The notes under the pieces: generated by a model | What the model saw: the letters and a program-made list of their open reading frames with translations, nothing else | What the model was told of the DNA's origin: nothing | Database searches by the model: none | Translations under genes and position numbers: made by a program | Shown: piece by piece, positions 8,309 to 13,674 of the stretch | Layout of the letters: every line of letters begins with the position of its first letter | Position numbering within the stretch: the first letter of the stretch is position 1 | DNA from: an uncultured Lachnospiraceae bacterium | GTDB lineage: Bacteria > Bacillota > Clostridia > Lachnospirales > Lachnospiraceae | Assembly (NCBI GenBank): GCA_946631935.1 | Contig: CAMPAP010000116.1 | Coordinates: 1-13,674, forward strand | Direction of reading: 5' to 3' | Length of the DNA: 13,674 nt

Positions 8309-8348
8309 TAAGGGACGCGGGACGGGGCAGCCTTAAAGGGCATCGGAA

Positions 8349-8377
8349 TTGAGATATTGCCCCGAAAATGATATAAT
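8349..8377 (+). promoter_or_regulatory. SigA-type promoter for the GH25 gene
   Basis: TTGAGA (8349-8354), a 17-bp spacer, then TATAAT (8372-8377): one mismatch from consensus at -35 and none at -10. It sits in the only sizeable gap of the window (8309-8387, 79 bp). Transcription would start at about 8383-8385, leaving at most a few bases before ATG 8388. The rest of the gap holds only a weak inverted repeat, GGGGCA (8324-8329) with TGCCCC (8358-8363), whose right arm lies in the promoter spacer. Confidence 0.75.
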
Positions 8378-8387
8378 ATCACGGATT

Positions 8388-11318
8388 ATGGGTATATATT
8401 TTATAAACAGAAAAAATAAGGGTGATTCGGGGTCTTCGGGCGCCGATCTTGCCGCATTTGAAAATAATATAGTGGACCTGGACAAGACCGGTGTAATGCC
8501 GGAACTTAACGAAGGATTCTGGGATGAACCCCCTGCAAAAGTGGATGATGATTTCGACGCCAAGTATGCGGATGAAGAGGAAGAATACTACACCGAAGAG
8601 ATTGTGACATCCGGGCTTGAGGAAATAGGTGAGTATACCGAAGAGCAGCCTGCAGAGGAAGATATTGTTGACCAAGAGGAGTATTCCGAGGGAGATTACG
8701 ACGATTACTCAGATGAGGTATATGAGGAGTCTGAAGAATCCGTGACCGGAGAACTGCCTCAGGCAGGAGAGAAATACTACACACAGGAACTTGCCACCTC
8801 AAATCTTGAACCGGCAGGTGAGGTTACAGGGGAGTTTGCTACCTCGAATCTCGAGCCTGTAGGGGACTATACTGAGGATTTTGCCACTTCCGAATTTGAG
8901 GCGGTAGGCGAATATACAGAAGAGATAGTAGTCGAGTCAGACGAAACCGATGATGAAGGCTTTTCTGATGATGCGGAGAATCCGGAAGATGACTATGAAA
9001 GTGAAGACGACGGGTACGTAAATTATGATGCTACCGCTCCCATAGTACTCAATGCTCCTTTGGTTGATGATTATGAGGATTCTTCCGAACCGGATGACTA
9101 TGACTCCTACGATGAGCCTGAAGCCTCTCCTGCAGAAGATGAGTACGTTGATCTTGACAGGAATGTTAACGAGTCTACGAAACGTGAAAAGAAGAAAATA
9201 AATCTGCCCTCAAAGGGTATGATCTTCAAGATATCCGTGATAGCAGCTGCCTGCATTTTGCTGGCGGCGCTTGGTGTGTCTGCCCTGGTAAACAGAAAGC
9301 CTGCAGAAAGCGCAGCGTCAACCGGAACCTATGTCAATGGAATCTATGTTAACGAAACCATGCAGGGAGCCGGAAGCGAGATATCCGAAATAGATATGAT
9401 CGGGGAGAGAGGCCTTGTAGCTGCTCTAGATGCAAGGGTGGCGGCTATGGCTGCAGCAGAAACGCCTGCCCCCGGTGAGATCACCGTGGACAACGATTAC
9501 GGCGAGACTGTATTTACCACCTCAACAAGCGTGGGCATCGAACTTGTAACCGTTAAATCGGATCTTAAGATAAAATTCCTGAATTCCGGAACCGGCAAGC
9601 TGATCCCCAATGTTCCTTTTAAGGTTACCGTAACCGATCCTTCGGGTAAAAAGAGTGAATGGTCCGATGATGACCTTGACGGCATAATCTATAAGACTTC
9701 TCTTGCCGAGGGAAAGTACACCGTCCACGTTGACGCTCTTGACGGAGATAAATATGCCGGATATTCATGGCCTTCCGACAAGACGGCAAATGTCAGAAAT
9801 ACCATTGCTTATTCAAGCGTCAATGTTAGGGATGAAGTCAAAAATGCCAATCAGGTAAACGAAGCGGCTGAGGATACCGCAAGCAGAGGAGGAACATCCC
9901 AGCTTTCGAATAATGATACCGTGGCATTTGTGGAAAGTACCACCTCCACCGAGTACAAGGAGATCGGAAAAGATTCCATAACCGTGGTCACGGGCACCAT
10001 AGTCGGCGGAACAGAGAATAATCAAAACACCGATAATAACCAGAGTACCGAGAATAATCAGAACACTGAAAACATTCAGAATACTGAAAACAATCAGAAT
10101 ACTGAGAATAACCAAAGCACCGAAAATAACCAAAATAGCGAAAACAAAGAACCCGAGCCTCAAAAGCCTGCAGAAAAGCCCACCGTTAAGCTTACTCTTT
10201 CCCAGTCATCGCTGAAAGTAACGGCGGGTCAGACGTCATCCTTTACCGCATCGGTGGAAGTTACCGTAGCACCCGGAACGGAAATAAAGGCTTCGTCTTC
10301 GGATTCTTCTGTTGCTTCCGTTTCCGTATCTGACAAGACCATTACCGTAAAGGGTGAAAAGGCCGGAAGCTGTGAGATCACTGTCACAGCAACGACCACC
10401 ACAAATGATACCGTAAAGGAAACAGCCACCGCTTCTGGAAAATGCACTGTTACCGTTGAAGCGGCAATTGCCGGCAATGCTCCTTTAAAGGATAAGTCCG
10501 GAAATGATGTTTATGTGCTTGAGGACGGAAAATACCGCAAGGCCACATATGCGGATCTTTCCAAATTCGACAAGTTTTATATAGTATCCGGAACAAAATA
10601 TACCGGATGGCAGACCATAGGCGGAGCCACATATTATTATGATAAGGACGGTAAGCCCGTCACCGGCACCCAGGTCATACAGGGCGTTACATACCAGTTC
10701 GGCTCTGACGGAAAAATGGTCTCCACTTCCGGAGTACTGGGTATCGATGTTTCCAAGTGGCAGGGAAATATTGACTGGAACGCGGTAAAGGCAGCAGGCG
10801 TACAGTATGTTATCATCCGTGTGGGATACAGAGGCTCCACCGCAGGTGCCCTTATAGATGACTCCAAATTTGCTTCAAACATTCAGGGAGCCAAGGCAGC
10901 GGGACTGGGCGTCGGAGTATACTTCGTGACCCAGGCTGTCAACGATGTAGAGGCTGTCTACGAAGCATCCATGGTACTTGACAGGATAAAGGGCTACAGC
11001 CTTGAATATCCCGTTTTCCTCGATGTTGAACCCAGCGGAGGAAGAGGCGACAAGATCGACAAAGCAACAAGGACCGCAGTATGTATAGCGTTCTGCGAGA
11101 CAATAAGAAATGCCGGCTACACTCCCGGAATATATGCCAACAAGACATGGTTCGAGACCAAGATGAATACACCGCAGCTTTCATCCTATAGGATCTGGGT
11201 CGCACATTATTCATCCGTATGCGGATATACCGGAAGATATGATTACTGGCAGTATACAGATAAAGGCAGGATAGCAGGCGTCAGCGGTAACGTGGACCTT
11301 GACCTTAAGTACACCTGA
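8388..11318 (+). CDS. Membrane-anchored GH25 muramidase with acidic cytoplasmic repeats, Big-like domain and wall-binding repeats
   Basis: 976 aa from ATG 8388. Residues 1-264 are very acidic, with a 15-residue repeat. KREKKK (265-270) and a membrane helix (~279-301) follow, so the N-terminus should be cytoplasmic and the rest outside. Outside come a beta-rich segment (~390-452), a TENNQN-type linker (542-583), a Big_2-like immunoglobulin domain (~598-691) and two choline-binding-like repeats (TGWQTIGGATYYYDKDGKP and relatives, ~735-780). The C-terminal GH25 domain starts at GIDVSKWQG. Catalytic acids are present: Asp787, Asp879 and Glu881 (FLDVEP), with DYWQYTD near the end. GH25 enzymes cut the MurNAc-GlcNAc bond of peptidoglycan. 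The open frame extends to TTG 8349, but that codon lies in the -35 box and cannot be on this transcript. No Shine-Dalgarno precedes ATG 8388; ATG 8496 is a weaker alternative. Confidence 0.9.
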   Translation: MGIYFINRKNKGDSGSSGADLAAFENNIVDLDKTGVMPELNEGFWDEPPAKVDDDFDAKYADEEEEYYTEEIVTSGLEEIGEYTEEQPAEEDIVDQEEYSEGDYDDYSDEVYEESEESVTGELPQAGEKYYTQELATSNLEPAGEVTGEFATSNLEPVGDYTEDFATSEFEAVGEYTEEIVVESDETDDEGFSDDAENPEDDYESEDDGYVNYDATAPIVLNAPLVDDYEDSSEPDDYDSYDEPEASPAEDEYVDLDRNVNESTKREKKKINLPSKGMIFKISVIAAACILLAALGVSALVNRKPAESAASTGTYVNGIYVNETMQGAGSEISEIDMIGERGLVAALDARVAAMAAAETPAPGEITVDNDYGETVFTTSTSVGIELVTVKSDLKIKFLNSGTGKLIPNVPFKVTVTDPSGKKSEWSDDDLDGIIYKTSLAEGKYTVHVDALDGDKYAGYSWPSDKTANVRNTIAYSSVNVRDEVKNANQVNEAAEDTASRGGTSQLSNNDTVAFVESTTSTEYKEIGKDSITVVTGTIVGGTENNQNTDNNQSTENNQNTENIQNTENNQNTENNQSTENNQNSENKEPEPQKPAEKPTVKLTLSQSSLKVTAGQTSSFTASVEVTVAPGTEIKASSSDSSVASVSVSDKTITVKGEKAGSCEITVTATTTTNDTVKETATASGKCTVTVEAAIAGNAPLKDKSGNDVYVLEDGKYRKATYADLSKFDKFYIVSGTKYTGWQTIGGATYYYDKDGKPVTGTQVIQGVTYQFGSDGKMVSTSGVLGIDVSKWQGNIDWNAVKAAGVQYVIIRVGYRGSTAGALIDDSKFASNIQGAKAAGLGVGVYFVTQAVNDVEAVYEASMVLDRIKGYSLEYPVFLDVEPSGGRGDKIDKATRTAVCIAFCETIRNAGYTPGIYANKTWFETKMNTPQLSSYRIWVAHYSSVCGYTGRYDYWQYTDKGRIAGVSGNVDLDLKYT
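8598..8642 (+). repeat. Separated copy of the 15-residue acidic repeat in the GH25 protein
   Basis: Encodes EIVTSGLEEIGEYTE (residues 71-85), the same pattern as the three tandem copies further on, about 145 bp away from them. Confidence 0.7.
8787..8921 (+). repeat. Three tandem 45-bp units encoding a 15-residue acidic repeat
   Basis: Units at 8787-8831, 8832-8876 and 8877-8921 encode ELATSNLEPAGEVTG, EFATSNLEPVGDYTE and DFATSEFEAVGEYTE (residues 134-178). The consensus is [E/D]-x-A-T-S-x-[L/F]-E-x-x-G-[E/D]-x-T-x. Synonymous codons differ between units (TCA, TCG and TCC for the same Ser), so the repeat is old and held at protein level rather than a fresh duplication. Confidence 0.85.
10011..10136 (+). 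repeat. Seven tandem 18-bp units encoding a T-E-N-N-Q-N/S linker
   Basis: Seven in-frame hexapeptide units (TENNQN, TDNNQS, TENNQN, TENIQN, TENNQN, TENNQS, TENNQN), residues 542-583, with a decayed eighth (SENKEP) after them. They form a flexible Asn/Gln-rich linker between the membrane-near part and the Big-like domain. The 18-bp period keeps frame, so copy-number change would alter linker length only. Confidence 0.88.
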
Positions 11319-11344
11319 TAAACAGCGAACGATATATCAGTATA

Positions 11345-11350
11345 AAGGAG
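11345..11350 (+). promoter_or_regulatory. Ribosome binding site of rmlB
   Basis: AAGGAG with a 7-nt gap to ATG 11358. The 39-nt space after the GH25 gene shows no terminator hairpin and no usable promoter, so rmlB is probably cotranscribed with it. Confidence 0.8.
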
Positions 11351-11357
11351 ATTAAAT

Positions 11358-12452
11358 ATGAGAACTTATCTTGTCACAGGCGGTGCGGGCTTTATCGGCT
11401 CCAACTATATCCACTATATGTTCAAAAAATACGGAGATGAGATCCGCATTATAAATGTGGATGTACTGACATATGCCGGAAACCTTGAAAATCTCAAGGA
11501 TATCGAAGACCGTGATAACTATACCTTTATCAGGGCTGATATCACCGACCGTGATGCCATCAAAAAGATCTTTGACGAGAACGACATCGACAGGGTGGTT
11601 CATTTTGCAGCAGAAAGCCATGTTGACAGAAGCATCAAGGATCCCGATACCTTCGTAAGGACCAATGTCCTCGGAACAGCCATCATGCTTGCCTGCGCAA
11701 GAAATGCCTGGGAAAAGGAAGACGGCAGCTATCCCGAAGGAAAGAAGTTCCTTCACGTATCCACGGATGAGGTTTACGGATCCCTTCCCGAGGATGAGAA
11801 TGCATTTTTCTATGAGACCACTCCCTACAGCCCTCACAGTCCCTACTCTGCAAGTAAGGCAGGAAGCGACATGCTTGTAAGGGCATATATGGATACATAT
11901 CATTTCCCCGCAAATATAACCAACTGCTCCAATAACTACGGCCCTTACCAGTTCCCGGAAAAGCTCATTCCCCTTATGATCAACAATGCACTTAAGGGGC
12001 AGAAGCTTCCCGTATACGGTGACGGCAAAAATGTACGTGACTGGCTCTTTGTGGAGGATCACGCCAAGGCCATCGACATGGTTCAGGAAAAGGGAAGACT
12101 TTTCGAGACATACAATGTCGGCGGACATAATGAGAAGCAGAATATCGAGATCATCCATACCATACTTGAAGTTTTAAGGGAAGAACTTCCCGATTCCGAT
12201 CCCAGGAAGGCTAATATCACTGAAGACCTTATAACTTATGTCGAGGACAGAAAGGGTCATGACAGAAGATATGCCATAGCTCCCGACAAGATCAAGTCCG
12301 AGATAGGCTGGGAGCCTGAGACCATGTTCAAGGAAGGCATCAGAAAGACCATCAAGTGGTATTTTGACAATCTTTCATGGATGGAAAATGTAACCAGCGG
12401 AGATTATCAGAAGTACTACGAGAATATGTACGGAGACAGAAAAGAGATCTGA
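11358..12452 (+). CDS. rmlB: dTDP-glucose 4,6-dehydratase
   Basis: 364 aa, a typical length. It is an extended short-chain dehydrogenase: the NAD-binding GGAGFIGSNY occupies residues 8-17 (Gly8, Gly11, Gly14), with Asp35 in VDVLTYAGN. The active site is complete: Thr136-Asp137-Glu138 in STDEVYG, and Tyr163 with Lys167 in YSASK. Further RmlB signatures are NCSNNYGPYQFPEKLIP and VRDWLFVEDH. The enzyme converts dTDP-glucose to dTDP-4-keto-6-deoxyglucose in the cytoplasm, the branch point to rhamnose, Fuc4N, Qui4N and other sugars. With rmlA next and a WecE homologue upstream, Fuc4N is the branch best supported here, although rhamnose is possible if rmlC and rmlD lie elsewhere. Confidence 0.97.
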   Translation: MRTYLVTGGAGFIGSNYIHYMFKKYGDEIRIINVDVLTYAGNLENLKDIEDRDNYTFIRADITDRDAIKKIFDENDIDRVVHFAAESHVDRSIKDPDTFVRTNVLGTAIMLACARNAWEKEDGSYPEGKKFLHVSTDEVYGSLPEDENAFFYETTPYSPHSPYSASKAGSDMLVRAYMDTYHFPANITNCSNNYGPYQFPEKLIPLMINNALKGQKLPVYGDGKNVRDWLFVEDHAKAIDMVQEKGRLFETYNVGGHNEKQNIEIIHTILEVLREELPDSDPRKANITEDLITYVEDRKGHDRRYAIAPDKIKSEIGWEPETMFKEGIRKTIKWYFDNLSWMENVTSGDYQKYYENMYGDRKEI

Positions 12453-12455
12453 GAA

Positions 12456-12461
12456 AAGGAG
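12456..12461 (+). promoter_or_regulatory. Ribosome binding site of rmlA
   Basis: AAGGAG, 7-nt gap to ATG 12469, in the 16-nt space between rmlB and rmlA. Confidence 0.75.
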
Positions 12462-12468
12462 ACCGGAT

Positions 12469-13347
12469 ATGAAAGGTATCATTCTTGCGGGTGGAAGCGG
12501 AACAAGACTCTACCCATTAACAAAAGCAATCTCAAAGCAGATAATGCCTGTCTATGACAAGCCCATGATCTATTATCCGCTTTCGATCCTTATGCTGGCG
12601 GGTATAAGGGATGTACTGATCATATCAACTCCAAGGGATCTTCCCGTTTTTGAAGATCTTCTGGGAAAAGGCGACCAGCTTGGAATGCATTTTGAATATG
12701 CCATCCAGGACCAGCCCAGGGGACTTGCGGACGCGTTTATCGTAGGAAGAGAATTTATCGGCGATGATGCCGTTGCTCTCATCCTCGGAGATAACATCTT
12801 CTACGGCCAGAGCTTTTCAAAGATCCTTAAGACCGTCGCTGACCGCACAGAAAACGAAAAGGGTGCAACGATCTTCGGATACTATGTAAGGGATCCCAGA
12901 GAGTACGGCGTCGTTGAATTTGATGAGAACGGAAAGGCTATCTCCATCGAGGAAAAGCCTGCAAATCCCAAGAGCAATTACGCAGTTCCGGGTCTTTATT
13001 TTTACGACAATGATGTTGTTGATATCGCCGCAAATGTAAAGCCCTCCGCAAGAGGCGAGATAGAGATCACTTCAGTCAATAACGAGTATCTTGAGAGAGG
13101 CACTCTGCATGTAGAGACCCTTGGAAGAGGCTTTGCATGGCTTGATACCGGAAATCACGACAGCCTTCTTGACGCTGCAGACTTCGTAAGTGCATTCCAG
13201 AAAAGACAGGGACTTTATATTTCCTGCATCGAAGAGATCGCGTTTAAGAGAGGGTTTATCGATAAGGATCAGCTCATCAAACTTTCCGAGCCCCTTATTA
13301 AGACCGCTTACGGTCAGTACTTAAGAGAGGTGGCAAATGGACTCTAG
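12469..13347 (+). CDS. rmlA: Glucose-1-phosphate thymidylyltransferase
   Basis: 292 aa, the normal length. The nucleotidyltransferase signature GGSGTRLYPLT is at residues 8-18 and SKQIMPVYDKPMIYYPLS at 22-39. QDQPRGLADAF (80-90), GDN with the metal-binding Asp108 (107-109), EYGVVEFD, the EEKP loop and WLDTG follow. All are diagnostic of RmlA, which joins glucose-1-phosphate and dTTP to give dTDP-glucose, normally under feedback control by dTDP-rhamnose. It feeds rmlB, encoded just upstream. The usual partners rmlC and rmlD do not follow. Instead an unrelated membrane-anchored protein begins inside the last codons of rmlA (11-nt overlap). Confidence 0.97.
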   Translation: MKGIILAGGSGTRLYPLTKAISKQIMPVYDKPMIYYPLSILMLAGIRDVLIISTPRDLPVFEDLLGKGDQLGMHFEYAIQDQPRGLADAFIVGREFIGDDAVALILGDNIFYGQSFSKILKTVADRTENEKGATIFGYYVRDPREYGVVEFDENGKAISIEEKPANPKSNYAVPGLYFYDNDVVDIAANVKPSARGEIEITSVNNEYLERGTLHVETLGRGFAWLDTGNHDSLLDAADFVSAFQKRQGLYISCIEEIAFKRGFIDKDQLIKLSEPLIKTAYGQYLREVANGL

Positions 13348-13674
13348 GTCCAGACTCCTTACAATTTTCGGATGCCTCGGAGCGGTTGCACTGATACTGC
13401 TCATTGTGGTGCTTATTGCGGATGGAAACGGAAAGACAGGCAGAGGTGCTGCCGGGCAGGTTTCGGATACGGGAAGCATTGAAAGCCCCGTAAATGCGGA
13501 TGGCGCAGCATCTGATGGCACTGTTTCAGATGGCATGTCTCAGAGTATGCAGGCAGCACCTGCCCAGAAAAGCGCATCCGAGGGAAGACTTATCGGAGAT
13601 AACCCTTCTGCATTTTTGTATGATGATTCCTTTTTTGACGTAGTCCACAGTGCCGCTTTTGATGCGGCAATGGA
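13337..13674 (+). CDS. Membrane-anchored extracellular protein of unknown function, 3' truncated by window
   Basis: The first 112 codons of a gene that runs off the window. Start ATG 13337 has GAGAGG 6 nt upstream and overlaps the rmlA stop by 11 nt. After SRSR comes one hydrophobic segment (about residues 7-27), then a Gly/Ala/Ser/Asp-rich linker to about residue 85. A more structured part then begins, with GRLIGDNPSAF and DDSFFDVV. This layout suggests an N-terminal anchor with an extracellular domain. The visible part carries no motif I can assign. Its place at the end of a sugar-nucleotide unit hints at an envelope role, nothing firmer. Confidence 0.75.
   Translation, partial: MDSRSRLLTIFGCLGAVALILLIVVLIADGNGKTGRGAAGQVSDTGSIESPVNADGAASDGTVSDGMSQSMQAAPAQKSASEGRLIGDNPSAFLYDDSFFDVVHSAAFDAAM

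Noticed and set aside
8324..8363. Inverted repeat GGGGCA/TGCCCC as a terminator after 8308
   Set aside because: The stem is only 6 bp with a 28-nt loop and no T-run, and its right arm is in the promoter spacer.
8349..8387. TTG 8349 as start of the GH25 protein
   Set aside because: It coincides with the -35 box of a near-consensus promoter and has no ribosome site; the added residues look like non-coding sequence.
11299..11346. TTGACC and TATAAA as a promoter for rmlB
   Set aside because: Spacing is far too long (about 36 bp) and TATAAA overlaps the ribosome site, leaving no room for a transcript start.
11352..12158. 268-codon open frame on the minus strand
   Set aside because: It lies entirely opposite rmlB, whose active-site motifs are intact; codon bias of the real gene keeps the antisense frame open.
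1..13674. tRNA, rRNA, CRISPR array, insertion sequence or attachment site
   Set aside because: Coding sequence covers nearly the whole window; I saw no direct-repeat/spacer pattern, transposase motif or tRNA-like fold in the few gaps.

Overview
The window is a densely packed block of envelope-glycan genes, all on the + strand, most likely from a Gram-positive anaerobe of the Clostridia. A Lachnospiraceae relative such as Butyrivibrio is my best guess. The pointers are strong AGGAG-type ribosome sites, heavy AGA/AGG and ATA codon use, moderate GC by eye, a GH25 lysozyme with clostridial-style Big/choline-binding-like modules, and a consensus SigA promoter. The organism is inferred from style only, not from a marker gene. 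Both ends of the window cut through genes.

Region 1 (2-8308) looks like one transcription unit. It opens with the end of a PglK/MsbA-like ABC exporter ATPase. An SGNH hydrolase-fold membrane-anchored protein follows, then a GtrII-like polytopic glycosyltransferase and a GtrB/ArnC-like polyprenyl-phosphate GT2 enzyme. Next come a WecE-type sugar aminotransferase, a polytopic membrane protein of unknown family, and two abutting ORFs (6454-7545, 7547-8308) that look like two halves of one large GT-C-like membrane protein. Genes are stacked with 1-, 4- and 11-nt overlaps, implying translational coupling.

Region 2 (8349-13674) begins with a near-perfect SigA promoter placed so close to the next start codon that the mRNA would be leaderless or nearly so. 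It drives a 976-aa membrane-anchored GH25 muramidase with a long acidic repeat-bearing cytoplasmic N-terminus and a TENNQN-type linker repeat. rmlB, rmlA and the start of a membrane-anchored protein of unknown function follow.

The sugar genes fit together. RmlA and RmlB make dTDP-4-keto-6-deoxyglucose, and the WecE homologue would aminate it to dTDP-4-amino-4,6-dideoxygalactose (dTDP-Fuc4N). No rmlC, rmlD or wecD-type acetyltransferase is visible here. The GT2 enzyme, GT-C-like membrane proteins and flippase-type ABC protein could load that sugar, or glucose, onto a lipid carrier, flip it and attach it to an envelope polymer. In outline this resembles the Gram-negative Arn (Ara4N) pathway in a presumed Gram-positive. 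The link is inference; the individual enzyme families are well supported.
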